Origin: Nemertoderma westbladi
Taxonomy: Eukaryota > Xenacoelomorpha > Nemertodermatida > Nemertodermatidae
Direction of reading: 5' to 3'
Length of the DNA: 60,436 nucleotides
NCBI GenBank assembly: GCA_032718475.1
Contig: JAUCBJ010006973.1
Location: forward strand, 1 to 60,436
Positions 44,181 through 56,628 of the stretch are shown here, piece by piece. Numbering within the stretch: the stretch's first letter is position 1; the number at the start of each line of letters is the position of its first letter. A program made the translations under genes and the position numbers. The notes under the pieces were generated by a model. The model was not told the origin of the DNA and searched no databases. It saw only the letters and a list, made by a program, of their open reading frames with translations.

Positions 44181-45189
44181 TTGCAGTCAACAATTCTTAC
44201 AGTAATGAAACTCTCGGTTCCTAACTAGTGACGGGCCTAGTGGCCCGATAAGGAACCGACTTTTTATTTTAAATAAAGGAGACAACGAGAATTAGTATAG
44301 AACTAATAATTATGTAAAAATACAATCATATTTCATACAATAATTATTAATAAATTCGATCTATTATTAGTTGCTCAATTCTAGAACAAAATCGACCTGC
44401 AACTAGTGAAGACCTCGTTTTGGAATTTCGAAACCACGCTGGTGCGATGCGCGATATCGTGTTTAGTTAATTAATTGAAAACTCCATCAATTCATGTGCA
44501 ATCAGTAATAAGAAATCGCGATAAATGTAATTAAATAAAAATTATTCTAGAAAAATTTTCCTCAAAAAGTATGAAGTCTTGGCATTGGTGACGCGAAACT
44601 AGGCTAGTGAGATTCAGGATATTGCGTTTAATATAAAAATCGAAAACGCTATCGAATTCCGTAAAGGCGTTAATAAAATACTGCAACTTTTTTGAAATTT
44701 GTAAAATTCTAGAAATAGAAAAAATTAATTTTTGAACGGCGCTGTTTGGGGTTTCGAAACATGGATAGGCTGAAAGAGGACATCGAATTAAGTTGAAAAA
44801 TAAAAACCCCATCGAATTTGGACAAAGCGTTCCGGAGTTATAGCGGATCGAAAAAAATTAACCCCCCCAGTCACTAAAAATTTACAGTAATTTAAAATTT
44901 TGCACAAAAATTTTTTTGCGTTATTTTTGATGGCAAATCGATTGGCAGTACTGGCTACGAAAAATTTTTTTTTGAAATTTTTGGTCAGAAAAAAAAACAT
45001 GGAAAAAGTATCTTTTTAAAAAGATTTGTGTTTGCCTATATGGTCAGAGAATGATCCAACTCTGTAACTTGGCAATCGCTCAAATCCATTCAGCTGAATG
45101 GCACAGTAGAGTAAACTAAAGTAAATTCCCTATACAATGTTCTGAAGGGGAGACTGACAGAGAGTAATCCAACAATAAAACATTTTGGA

Positions 45190-46210
45190 ATAATGTTGGC
45201 ATTAATGTAGCCAACACACACACTGTGTACTTAACAGTCATTCAGCTTACATTAGCAGAGGGAGAAACTTGGATACTCCCCTAGAATGCATTGGGAAGAG
45301 TTATTCACCTGAGGCGATACTAGATTTCAAACTAAACCAATCAGTTAATGTTTGCTTTGCCAGAGAGTGGTTGGTAGGGCCTAAACAAACAGTATGGGTG
45401 TACAAAGTATAATAATCTTGGCAACTTCATCGATTTATTTATTTACTAAGCCTTGTGTAGAAATGCATTCATAAGCCATTTTTCATCACGATACCAGCTG
45501 TTATATTGGTGTTATTTTACCCTTGTGCCTATGGCGTTTTTTCGTTTATCTCTATTTTTCGAGCCCAGAGGCTATGGACGGAGTAGCTGATCATGCCAGG
45601 GACCTTAGAATCGCGGTATCTAGCTGCTGTGAAAAAATCGTTAGAGTAGTTTTGGCTGTAGATTGGCCAGCCAGTCAGCCAGCCAGTCAGTCAACAATTC
45701 TTACAGTAATGAACCTCTCGGTTCCTAATAAATATATACTATAGTATAAAACTATGATTTTGATGAAATTTTCACAGCTACTAGATACCGCGATTCTAAG
45801 ATCCCTGGCATGATCGGCTACTCCGTCCATAGCCTCTGGGCTCGAAAAATAGAGATAAACGAAAAAATGCCATAGGCGCAATGGTAAAATACCACCAATA
45901 ACAGCTGGTATAGTGATGAATAACAGCTGGTATAGTGATGAAAAATGTCTTATGAATGCATTTCTACACAAGGCTTAGTAATAAATCGATGAAGTTGCCA
46001 AGATTATTATACTTGGTACACCCATACTGTTTGTTTAGGCCCTACCAACCACTCTCTGGCAAAGCAAACATTAACTGGTTGGTTTAGTTTGAAATCTAGT
46101 ATCGCCTTAGCTGAATAACTCTTCCCAATGCATTCTAGGGGAGTATCCAAGTTTCTCCCTCTGATAATGTATGCTGAATGACTTGTGTTGGCTACATTAA
46201 TGCCAACATT
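45190..46210. repeat. Near-perfect palindrome, arms about 450 bp
   Basis: The left arm (GGAGAAACTTGGATACTCCCC through CGCGGTATCTAG) is mirrored by the right arm (CTAGATACCGCG through GGGGAGTATCCAAG). The centre lies near 45700 and contains the motif TTACAGTAATGAACCTCTCGG, also found at 44200. The right arm has a 22-bp internal duplication near 45900. Confidence 0.88.
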
Positions 46211-46825
46211 AATACTATGGAGACTGTATGTTTATAATAGTGTATATTTAAAATCATGTAAATGTAAAAATCTATGCTTATTATCTGTATCAGGTTACAC
46301 ACTGTGGCATTCAAAAAGTTTTATAGGTGAATAATGTCCTACCTACCACGAAGCTCAGCATTAGTTGAATGGACAGAACTTTCCAAACCATCTGGTGTCT
46401 CAACTAAAATACATTGCATCTAATTGTTTTATTTATAAAGCTTTTGGCCATCATTAATACTGTGGAGACTATGTTTATAAAAATGTATATTTAATCAGCC
46501 ACATAATATGATTTTCCATAGGCTAACATTATAGTTTGAAATGTAAAAATCAATGCTTAATATCTGTATCAGGTTACACACTGTGGCATTAAAAATGTTT
46601 TATAGGTGAATGGCATTTAGTTTACTCTACTGTGCCATTCAGGTGAATGGATTTGAGTAATTGCCAAGTGACAGAGTGGAATCTCTCTCTCTGACCATAG
46701 GTAATTAACACTTTCCTTCAGCCCATAGGCAAACATTGTTGATGGAATTTACATTTGATTGATGACTTCCGACTTGCTTAACGGCGTCTTGACGCCGTCT
46801 CTAGTTACAGAAAGTAACCTTCAGT

Positions 46826-46937
46826 TCCTAATAACTCTAGCCGCAAAAGTTCTTGGGCAGAAGTTAGAATGTAGGATTTTGTCGCATTGCGACATATTCA
46901 TATGTAAACAAGGTTTTAAGAAACCATAAAGTGAAAA
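46826..46937 (+). repeat. Family A LTR-like repeat, second part
   Basis: Resumes the match to 27066-27178 (TAACTCTAGCC, GCATATTCATATGTAA, AAACCRTAAAGTGAAAAT) after the foldback element. Homology ends at 46937. Confidence 0.75.
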
Positions 46938-47883
46938 TTGTGCTGATTGGCCAGGAATATAACATAGAAGCTACGGGACAAAAAAATACTGGCCAATGGC
47001 TGGTGATTTCTTCACTATAGCTCTCTACCAAAATAAACGCTAAAGGGCGTAATTTTTATCAGTTCTCAAATCCCTTGAGATGCTGCCAGTTTTAGAGTAG
47101 TTTGCGTAATGCACAAAAACGACACATTTTTGCCACAAAAGCTTTAACAATTATAAACTTGATGATCCTAACAATTTTTATTAGAAACTTGATAATCCTA
47201 CTAAGCTTTGGCAAGTACTGTCAACACAATTTAGCAGCTACGGCTTGGCAAGATTTTTCTAAATTTTAAACGTTTTGTCAACCGGGTAATGATTGTAATG
47301 CATTGCATTGGGACAAAAAGGTGCAGCATAAAGTGCCTTCAGATGTTTCACGATATACCACACTTTGTGCACTACAGTTTAGTGCGTTTACTATACGGGT
47401 TCGTGGGGCCTTCCCGCATCACGAGGCTCAGTTATGACACACAAATTAAAATTGACCGATTCTATCATAAAGTCGGTATTCACCCCTTTGTAATAACTAC
47501 AAGGAATCAACATAAATACCATGTTTATAAGTTGAGAAGAAAATCTTAATTTCAATGGCTGTGGTAGTCCAAAAAAATTATATTTGAGTTTGAATTATTA
47601 AGTATTATTAATAATACATTATAGTTGCAGTATGAATATGCATTATCAGTTGATTCTAATCTGCTTAGTGCATAACTGGCCAACCCCAATACATGGAGGT
47701 CAAGCAAAGGATAGTATTAGTTGCTATAGAGACACAACCTTTGGTGCCGGTCCCCATGGCTCAGCTACACAACACCAGCTGATTAATCACGTGATCAAAA
47801 ATGTATCAAGGCCTGTTTCAAGGATTCGATGCAGTATCTTATGTCTCAAGTGAGTTAGATTTGTAGATAATTTAATACATGTT
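46938..47883. other. Gene-free stretch with a short MITE-end match
   Basis: No supported gene. 47399-47480 (GTTCGTGGGGCC through ACGAGGCTCAGTTATGA) recurs at 60330-60405 and resembles the right end of MITE family F. A 73-codon ORF at 47632-47853 has no recognisable features. Confidence 0.45.
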
Positions 47884-48325
47884 AAGGTGGTCCATTTTCG
47901 GACAACTCTTCGATTTATCACTTTCAGCGTTTCAAAATTGTTTGGATATGGCTATAATTTGGAATATAGGTACCTAAGTTGCTATTCTACATGACAGGTC
48001 AGAAAAATTTTATTTTCACTATTTAATATTACTTAATACTAGTTAACAATAATAAAAACTTGGTTGAACTTAAAACCCTAAGGCTTTTGCAGTTTTGAAT
48101 ATATTGAAAGTTTTTTTATATGATAGATCAAAGATGGGGCAACATAACTATCAGGCGAAATTTTGGGAAAATAATTCTGCTCCGAAAGGTGGCGCTGAAA
48201 ATTTATGCTCAATTTTTAGGTTTGTTATAAATGGTATTAAATTTTAATAACAAAACAGTAGGTAACAAACAATAGGGCGCAGCGGCCAAACCAAAGAGAT
48301 GGCACATGACTGCGCAATCTATCAT
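47884..48325. mobile_element. TTAA-type element fragment, G-tract family (copy 1)
   Basis: Starts TTAAGGTGGTCCATTTTCGG and matches 57134-57540 over about 430 bp (CGATTTATCAC, CTATTCTACATGACAGGTCAG, GATAGATCAAAGATGGGGCA). Here the end has a short GGTGG where the other copies have 18-22 G. The right end is not found. Confidence 0.65.
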
Positions 48326-48589
48326 ACTGCCATACAGTAAATGTATTGTGTTTATAATAATATTGTTTGATTAGTTTACATAGGACGTATAGGGAGGGAA
48401 GGCCCTATGCCATCCCCAATAATTGCATTGCTTGACTAGTGTACGTACGTCGTACAGTACATGTGTGGGGAAGGCATTATGCTATCCCCGAATATTGTGG
48501 TGTTGTTGATTACTTAGAACGATTAACCACACCTAATCTGACACCTTCTAAAGAGATTAGTGGCGTGCTGAACCAATAACAAGCCTATT

Positions 48590-49087
48590 GAGATGGGCCA
48601 ATCAGGCTAGACCATCCCTCTCTCATTTTCTCTGGATATAGCATTTTGTACAATACTATAATGGAGTTGATTGCTTCTACCTTCACTAGAAGATAGCGAG
48701 CTCAAAGTTGGTATTGTAGGTTGCTGACCTTCTACTAGGATCGGCATGCTACATTGCAACTGCATTTTTAAGAATGCTGTGCCGGCTTGTCGACAAAATT
48801 GTGCCGCCACAACTCCCTATCACACATGACATTTGCTAGATCATCCGCATCTTCAAGGCCAGTGTCCTTTAAGATGCATCTCAAGAAAGTCGTGGGCTGT
48901 CCACCATGCTTATTCACTCCATGAGACTGCAAAAGCACAACATTATGCACTGGTTGGTCCTCACGGCAAAAGTAATGTCCTGCAAAGCGGAGGCGACTTT
49001 GTTCTAGTGTCCAGCTTGGGGGAACCAATGAGATACCTCCAATGTTATATAGTGTCTGGTTGGAGATGTGTGCATTGTACTTGACAC
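48590..49087 (-). pseudogene. LINE reverse transcriptase C-terminus, fragment 1
   Basis: The minus strand encodes the tail of a non-LTR retrotransposon ORF2, with RLRFAGHYFCREDQPVHNVVL, HGVNKHGGQP and DLANVMCDRELWRHNF. It is about 85 percent similar to 56629-57010 and truncated upstream at 49087. A frame change near 48770 precedes the end. Confidence 0.75.
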
Positions 49088-49469
49088 AAATGAACTGAGC
49101 TACTAATAAACTGTTTTGATCTGAGCCTGGTCATAAATACGAATATTTTAGTTTTTTCTTTGTGTTACTGTTTTGAGATATCCTTGTCGATATATCTACA
49201 CCAGGTTCCTTTATCTTTGATACAAATACTGTATTATTCAGAGTATCAGTGGTCCCAACCCTGTCATTTTTTCGGTACTTTTTTTTAGATAAGCCCCTAT
49301 AAAAGGCTGCCCATAACTTCCTATTTCCTAATTTCCTTTTGATTGTGCATTTTGTTTCTCGGTAGTATCCCATAATGAACCTTTATTTAACTGTATATTA
49401 TGCGAGAATCTTTACCACTTTCAATGTGGAACCTGCCTAGATCTGTCCGATTTCACTGAATCTGTAACT

Positions 49470-52340
49470 GATGTACTGTATGTCATGATTACTGTATTTA
49501 TTGTTACCACGAAATTTTCCCTTTCACACATATTCTTTCCTCCGATACTGATATATTCCCTCCCGAAGACGACACTGAACAAATTGACTTCACGGACTCA
49601 AACAACCACCTGCGATCCAGCGACCCTGATACTAACCTCATTTCTACTATAGATAGCTCTGAATACTTCACCCACGAATCTTTCAACTTACTTTCCAACC
49701 ACTCCACTCCAACATAAAAAATATCTTACGGTATTTCACCTTAATTGTAGAAGTCTAAGTAAAAATTTACAGGATGATACGACAAACTACAGTACCTCCA
49801 CCTACTAAACAAACAGTTTGATATATTAACTTTTACCGAAACTTTTTTGACTGACAGAACAGATCTATCATTAATTAAAATTGAAGGATATGAAGGCCCC
49901 CTAATAAATAATAATATTAATAATAATAATATTGGTTATTTATATAGCGCTTTTCTACGCTCAGCATACTCAAAGCGCTTTTATTATCATTACCCCAGCA
50001 AAGCTAGGTTCCCATTATACCGCTGGGTTGGCGTAGGCACTAATGTCTAAAGTGTCTTGCCTAGGGACACAACAATGCGAAATTTCTACAGCCTTTAGTC
50101 CGATTCGAACCTGCGCCACCAAACACTATTGTGAAAGCAGTTCAGGCGCCGTATCCACTCGGACACTGCGACATTCATAATAGACAATACGGTAAACGAG
50201 ATCGAGGTGGGACTGCAATATACATCAAAGAAGGTCTACAATATGAATATGACACTACGAAAATACAATTTACTGTATATGGGTGTGAGTCTTCTTGGAT
50301 ACTATTGACCCCAGGCAGAGCTACCGCCAACAAATGCCCTGAAGAACACTTTTTGAATGAACTAACGACTCTACTAAATAATATCACTGACGCGAAATAC
50401 GATACCATAATTATGGGAGATTTTAACATTAATACTCTAAATATATCAAGCTCATCAAATAAATATATCAATACATTCCTATTGTTTCAACCAACTTATC
50501 AAACAACCGACTAGAATAACTCCATATACAAAATCCACAATTGATCACATTTCAACTAATATTACCGATAAATGTATTACAACTCGGGTCTTTCTTACTG
50601 ATCTAGGAACTACTGACCATTTAGCAACGGGCAACGTTTATAATAATTAATGATTTTGATTGCTACTTGAAGCCCACTGAAACAACTACAATTTTCGACT
50701 ATAGTAAATTTAATCAATGATATTCCTAAATCTGAAACCTGGACATACAGAGATGAAAATATACAAAATGACGATAAATTTGATATTTTTTATAAAAATC
50801 TGGGAAACGTATGTAAAACTACCGAAAAAAGAAATAGCGCCACATTTAATTCCAAAAAAACCTTGGATGACTCAAAATTTGATAAAATGTGTAATAAATA
50901 AAAATAATCTATATACATCTTTAACGTCACACCCAACAGATGAAAAACTAGACAATTATAAAAAGTACCGTAACAACCTCACCAAAGTCCTACGTACAGC
51001 TGAAAAAACATATTATAAGAAAGAATTTGAGAAAAATAAAAACAATTCTAAGAAAACTTGGAAAACAATTAATACTGTATAACATCGCTCAAAAAAATTA
51101 TCGTCTCCTGTTAAAATTAAAATAAATAACATACACAAAGACACCACTTCAGATACTTACTTACCAAATAGCGAACATCTTTAACAATCACTTCAATCGG
51201 CCCTCAACTAGCAGATCTAATACCAAAATCTTATAGACATCCCAACAGGCACATTAAAAACACTCGCTATAATTCACTAACATTGGTTGAACCGTGTGAG
51301 AATTAAATGATTTATTATTTATTAGATATTGATAATAACTGTGCAACCTATGATGATTTTCCAGTATTACTAATTAAAATAGCAGCTCATATTCTAGCCC
51401 CGCACTTAACATATTTAATTAATTTATCATTCTCAAAGGGATTCTATCCTAACACACTGAAAATAGCAAAACTTATTCCAGTCTTTAAAACGGGGGAGCC
51501 CACAGATAAAAATAATTATCGTCCTATATCAATATTACCCATTTTCACAAAAATATATGAACGCGTAATAAACACTCAATTAATAGGATACCTAAACAAA
51601 TTCGAATTACTCACTTCATCCCAACATGGTTTCAGGAAAAACATTACCACAAGTGACGCAATCTTAACAGTTACTGAACAAATACGGCATACATTGGATG
51701 GCGGTGGCTCAGCCTGTCTCATATCGATAGACCTAAAGAAGGCTTTCGACACACTCAACCACGACATTCTCCTTAAGAAACTGGACTGTTACGGCATACG
51801 CGGACTCCCCTTACAGCTCCTTGGTAGAATTCTTACACAACAGGTCGCACATAGTTCACATCAATGGTATTACTTCTGAACGTACTGGGTCACCCTGTGG
51901 AACTCCACAGGCCAATACTGAGCACAATATTGTTTCTACTTTACATTAATGATCTTCCAAACTGTACTGATCTCCTTTCCACACTTTTCGCCGATGACAC
52001 AACACTACTACATTGCGCTCAAAACATTAATAACCTTATTGGAACTGTCAATCACGAACTAGTGAAACTTGATAACTGGCTCATAGACAATAAACTCTCC
52101 CTGAATTAAAAAGAACAGAGTACATTATTTTTAATAATTGCAGACAAACAACGCTCCCCCCGGTTACACTCCGCTCTATCCCAATTACACAAAAAACAGC
52201 ATCAAAATTCTTAGGTTTATAAAATTGACTGGAAAACACACTGCAATTACATACACTCAAAAATCTCGAAACTTACTGGAATTTTTTTCAAATTAAGATA
52301 CATTCTACCTCTGCACATTTTAAGGAGCTCTACTAGCACT
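49470..52340 (+). pseudogene. LINE with endonuclease and reverse transcriptase, degraded
   Basis: The plus strand reads as a non-LTR retrotransposon ORF2. The endonuclease start NCRSLSKN is near 49750, with FDILTFTETFL. The catalytic GDFNINTLN is at 50131-50514. A linker lies at 50717-51082. RT motifs are NYRPISILPIFTKIYERVI, SSQHGFRK, SIDLKKAFDTLNHD (51307-51879), then YINDL and FADDTTLLH (51864-52109). Several frameshifts and stops are present, and a SINE interrupts the endonuclease. The 3' end near 52490 is AATAAATAAA-like. The clade is not assigned; the motifs fit the jockey/CR1 group. Confidence 0.8.
49898..50185 (-). mobile_element. tRNA-derived SINE inserted in the LINE
   Basis: Read on the minus strand, it starts with a tRNA-Ser-like head. 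GTGTCCGAGTGGATACGG is an A box and GGTTCGAATCGGAC is a B box. A body follows with a conserved ...CTAAAGTGTC... and AGCGCTTTGAGTATGCTG segment, ending in an ATT-rich tail. It splits the LINE endonuclease frame between its third and fourth conserved blocks. AATAATA-type flanks hide the target duplication. Confidence 0.75.
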
Positions 52341-52999
52341 GCTACTGCTCCCCCAGTGTACCTAACACCCTTATAATTATTATTGTGCTCTAAAGTTCTA
52401 AATGTATGTACATATATATTAAATATTATACTTTTAATTACTATGAGTGCAATCATATATTTATATAGACGGAAGAGAAATAAATAAATTGAAATTGAGG
52501 GTGGTTGTGTGGGGCGAGACACGTAGTCGGCGAGCCTTGGCATACGGTTCATATAGGGCTAATGGGGTATGTCTTTCTGTCTGTCCGTCTGTCTGTCTGT
52601 CTGGTAAATGTTTGAACGCGAATTTCTCGGTATCGCTGGTTCGGAATTGAACCAAACTTAGTAGGTAAGTAGTAGAGAGAAAGTTTAGAAAGTTTGTAAA
52701 GTTTGGTGAAAAATCATGCAGTCTGACGTCAGCTACGACAGATTATGTGTTTTTTACAAAATGTTAAATTTCTCAGGAATGCCTCATTTTACAGAGCTGA
52801 AATTTTGGTTACTCGTAGATAATTATGAAGTCTATCTTTTACGAAATTGAAAAGTTAAGACAGTTAATTGGGGATCCGCTAGAGACTCGGGAATAATTTC
52901 GTAGGCCGGTACAGTTAATTGCTGATGTAATGTTCATCAGTAGTGACTACGAAATTGCAGTATAAAACTTTAATACCTACATTGGCCAGCTTGTTACCT

Positions 53000-53340
53000 C
53001 GAGCGGTGTTGGCTGAGCGGATAAGGTGTTGGACTAGCCATCCAATGGGATCTTCTCGCGCTGGTTCGAATCATATCTCTGGCAAAACGGCACATACTAA
53101 CCCGGTGCACCTCCCACGGTTTCCACCACAAACTCTGCAGTAACTCTCAACCGTTTCACGAACTTGCTGCTAGTTGTGAGTGTAGATTCTGTGGCGACTC
53201 CTGCGAAAACCGCTCTCAAACGCTCTCGTGTGCCCACAGAGCCCCACACTACCGGTCCTTGCGACTCTGTAACTCCCCCCCCCCCCCCCCCGCCTATCCA
53301 CGGCACACGTAAATAGTTTTTATATATATTTTAATTAATT
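53000..53340 (+). mobile_element. tRNA-like SINE or pseudo-tRNA
   Basis: GTTGGCTGAGCGGATAAGG (A box) and TTGGA-CTAGCCA-TCCAA (anticodon stem, nominal anticodon AGC) are followed by a long variable arm and GGTTCGAATC (B box), a class II tRNA shape as in Ser. The acceptor and T-stem halves do not pair, so it is not a working tRNA gene. A 17-C run lies at 53275-53291. The 16-bp ATATCTCTGGCAAAAC occurs at 53073 and 53391. Confidence 0.6.
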
Positions 53341-53459
53341 TTAAAATGATTTACCGTTTGCCCCGATTGGGGGCGTATCTATAATTATATATATCTCTGG
53401 CAAAACTTATTTTGCACGTTTTTTATATTAAATTATTTAAAGCCAACAATAATTACTAG

Positions 53460-53830
53460 AATTAAACCAACTTTTATTACATTATGTATGCAGTCTATTA
53501 GAAATTTTGAAATAATCTGAGTTTTTATCAAAATAAGACTGTCGGACACTCGGTACCGGTAGTTTCAGACTTTTGTTAAAAACTGAAATAAGTCGTTCAA
53601 TCAAATGATGAATTAAACCAAACTTGTACGTATGCAGTCCATTAAAAGTTTGGATAGTATCTGAAGTTTGGTCAAAAATAGGTCAGTCGGTACCGGTGGT
53701 TTCGGTTGGTTTTTATAAAAACCGAAATAAGTCGGGCAATTGCAGTTAAGACTTTTTATAAAAACGGAAATAAGTCGGGCAATTGCAGATTAAATTAAAC
53801 CAAAATTTGTACGTATGCACTCTCGTGCTG
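53460..53830 (+). repeat. Three diverged tandem units
   Basis: AATTAAACCAA with TATGCAGTC starts units at about 53460, 53611 and 53791. Units contain GTCGG and ACCGGTRGTTTC and ACCGAAATAAGTCG. Spacing is 150-180 bp. Confidence 0.6.
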
Positions 53831-53851
53831 CGCGAAGTCCCCACGAACGTG

Positions 53852-54770
53852 TTTAATACGTGCGTGGTTTTCGGTTTGTAGGAATGTGCCATGTATATTG
53901 CCATTTTACACGTCTCGGGGTTAATACATTATAATCTTCCATACTGTAATTAATAAATTCGATGTAAATGTATGTAGGAGTCAGTGTACCTATAACTGTC
54001 AGTGTACATTTTAATGTATATTAATATGTACCTCTGGTATGGAATAAATCTTATAATAATTTTAAAATAGGAAGCTGTTGAACCAAAATTATTTGCAGTA
54101 TATTTTTCTGGAATGCTTACAATTGTTTTAACTGTGCTCTAAAAATTAATGCTTTTACTGTTGTTTGTTATGGATAAGTACAGTATATTTAATTAATTTT
54201 TTACTATCTATTGATATCAAAATTTTGAAATCAATTATTCTGTATACTAATTATTTATGATTATAATAATCTATGAATTACATAACATCGGTATTTTTAT
54301 CTGGATCCGGACAATTGCGACCCATGATTTTAGATAAACTTGTTTGGTCGCAATTGTCGGGTTGCAATTGTCGGGACCAATTTACCGGGTCGCAACTCCA
54401 AACAGCAAGTACAGCAATATGACATCCAATCATTCCACTTAACCAGCAAGTATTGCAAGATGACATCAGTCATTCCACTTACCAAGAATACTTGTAAAAG
54501 CTTTTGCGGATATACTCAGTTCCCCTCGCCCGCAAGGTACCGTTATAGGTGTTTTAACGGACATAAAAGTCATTCTTCTATATGTGTGCTTTGGCGGACA
54601 TGGTAAGGCAAAAACCCGCAAATGCGTCAAATACCCTGGCACAGCCTAGCCTTGATGATTCAGATTACGACATCTAACAGCTGGTTGCTGACATGGAAAC
54701 GGCCATTGGACACATGGTTCTTTGTTTAGCTTAACAGCCAATCAGAGCGATTTTTTCTGTCGATGTGGAG
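53852..54770. other. Gene-free stretch
   Basis: Holds short local repeats around GGTCGCAATTGTCGGG (54345-54400) and TGACATC-CATTCCACTTA (54420-54480). No supported gene. Confidence 0.4.
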
Positions 54771-55039
54771 ATATTTGGCCGATCGTGCTAGGAGTGTTCA
54801 GTCTTACTGTTTTTTCTTGATACTGTTGTGTTGTTTCTATCTAGGCCAGGAACACCGGCTCTAGAGTCAATTCGTTTTCATACTTTAGAAGAAACATTAG
54901 TAGGCTTAAATTATAGAGCGTATAACTGTTATCGGTGCAACTCCGTTCAGTCTTGCATTATCGGTTCAACATACATTGTTGTGCTGCTGTTTGCTGTTGT
55001 CATATTTTGTATCAATTGGTTGAATATTATTTGGAGAAC

Positions 55040-55674
55040 ATCTATAAAGAACCCAAATTTCCCAATTTTCTTGATACACTACAGGTTAGAGAGACGGGTT
55101 ATATATAGCGATTGCGACTTATATTATTGTGGTTTGTAGTGAATTTAATGCTATTTGATAAGCACTACATGAGTCCGTTGCTGTTCTCTTTATATATGAT
55201 AAAATTCATTGACGGTCGGCAAATTAGTGAGCAGTATTGTGTGTTACCGGTATTGTGCCTGATTGGGACTGATAACTAAGCATTTACTAAAGAATGCGCC
55301 TCATACGTGAATCATAAGCCTTACCGACTTGCCGTTGTGATTAGTATAAGTCATATCTCTGTTTACCTAGATAGAGCGCCATGTCCTAAAGGAACTGTTA
55401 ATATTTCCCGAAAGTGAATAATATTAGTCAGAAATTATTTATTAACGATCAATCGAATAATACAGTAAGCTTACACTGCAATAATAATCTAAGCCCTCAG
55501 AATCCAGTCTCCCGGGTATATCCAGCGGGTGAATGGACGCGCACTAGGCTGGCTTCTGCTAATGTTGTGTTTATTGGTATTAAATATTTGTCAACTTCTA
55601 AAGTCTATTTATAAACCAAAAGACATATAAATTTTGGCAGGTTAAACTGCTAAAGGTCTTCAAAAGCGCGTACA
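55040..55674 (-). repeat. Family A LTR-like repeat, inverted solo copy
   Basis: Read on the minus strand it begins TGTACGCGCTTTTGAAGACC and follows 14615-15235 closely. No partner or coding region lies nearby, so it is likely a solo repeat. It may extend to about 54740. Confidence 0.75.
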
Positions 55675-55951
55675 ATACTTCAGATCCTTCCTCTCAATCA
55701 CCAAATATCACAAGAAAACATCCTGTCACCCAATCATCAAGCAAGGCTTGTGAGTAATTGTTCAGAACCTAGGGAAATGGAGCTATTTTTAAAAAAGTTT
55801 TTATTATTAATTAACTATAAAAAAAAAAATACTAAAAATTCTAAAAATACTGAAAAAAAAAAATTATTAACGTAACCAACTAAAATGTATAAATGGGTTA
55901 ACCCTCTTTACCGCACCAGTAAGTGGGTGTTCCTGACTCCGTCAATGGAAT

Positions 55952-56284
55952 GTGGGAACGTGGGAGCGCGTTCGATTATCTTACATAATAAAAGGCCATT
56001 ATTTATTATATTGCAGCAATAAAAAGTGTAAGTCTCTGAACTTCAGAGAGGACAACACCATTCTCAAGAAAGATGGAGAAAAAACATATTCTTGTCAGTT
56101 AAACGATGAGTATGCGGAGGATGTGGATGCAGACGATCTGATAGTCAGCGATGTTTACGATTACCTGGCTGTTAGTGATGACGCCGCAAATGCGATTAAT
56201 GGAGCCAATTCTGATGCGAAACCTCCAGTAAGTTGTATTATCGGATTTGATCGGTATTCAGTAAACAATTCAGTCATTTTTTAA
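55952..56284 (+). CDS. Candidate host exon (hypothetical)
   Basis: Within this 110-codon frame, positions 56017-56227 look like an internal exon. A pyrimidine/A-rich tract ending TTGCAG precedes it, and a canonical donor GTAAGT follows. The 211-nt segment is open. It encodes NKKCKSLNFREDN and an acidic EDVDADDLIVSDVYDYLAV helix-prone region, with higher GC and no resemblance to the transposon proteins here. It enters at codon phase 2 and leaves at phase 0. No partner exon could be identified in the window, and the family is not recognised. Confidence 0.4.
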   Translation: MGTWERVRLSYIIKGHYLLYCSNKKCKSLNFREDNTILKKDGEKTYSCQLNDEYAEDVDADDLIVSDVYDYLAVSDDAANAINGANSDAKPPVSCIIGFDRYSVNNSVIF

Positions 56285-56628
56285 ATAGTTCAAACCAAAC
56301 CTAAATATCATCCTGTGTTGAGTTATTTCAATTGCAAATAAGGAAACCGAATCCCTGTATAGGGACATCACCTTTATATATATTTAGGGTTGATGGCCTT
56401 ACATACTGTCATATTTTGTAGTCTGGGTTCAGTTTTCATAACCAACTAAAAACATTGACGACTTTCAGTACCTTTGGTCATTGATAGAGAAAGAAGCAGA
56501 AAATACATTGCAGTTAGGAAAGACAACGTTTGGAATTCAGACCTTTCCCAGCACCTCAAGACGAAGATTTTTTGAGCCACAACAGGGGACTAAAAATATC
56601 TGATTCACAAAATATCTGATTTTTTTAT
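56285..56628. other. Gene-free stretch
   Basis: No ORF or repeat is recognised between the exon-like frame and the LINE fragment. If the exon is real, this could be intron. Confidence 0.35.

Larger units (their letters stand above)
42685..46825. mobile_element. 4.1-kb foldback element
   Basis: Both ends carry the hairpin-forming AGACGGCRTCAAGACGCCGT in inverse orientation (42686 and about 46782). Outer arms (43780-43990 against 46330-46540) and inner arms (45190-45640 against 45780-46210) are inverted repeats, so most of the element folds back on itself. There is no transposase ORF. The exact duplication is unclear; a TAAT-like flank is possible. The right hairpin followed by CTCTAGT recalls a Helitron end, but the inverted left hairpin argues for a foldback type. 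Confidence 0.75.
52507..53851. mobile_element. Foldback MITE family F, copy 2, with insert
   Basis: The left end GTGGGGCGAGACACGTAG and the next 420 bp match copy 1 (23258-23690). The right end GTGCTGCGCGAAGTCCCC (from 53824) matches the right end of copy 1. It is twice as long because it contains a SINE-like insert and three diverged tandem units. Confidence 0.75.

Noticed and set aside
42685-46825. Helitron
   Set aside because: A hairpin followed by CTAGT fits a Helitron 3' end, but there is an inverted hairpin at the other end, long inverted arms, and no 5' TC or replication-initiator coding.
53000-53090. Functional tRNA gene
   Set aside because: A and B boxes are present, but acceptor and T stems do not pair and the anticodon does not fit the class II shape.
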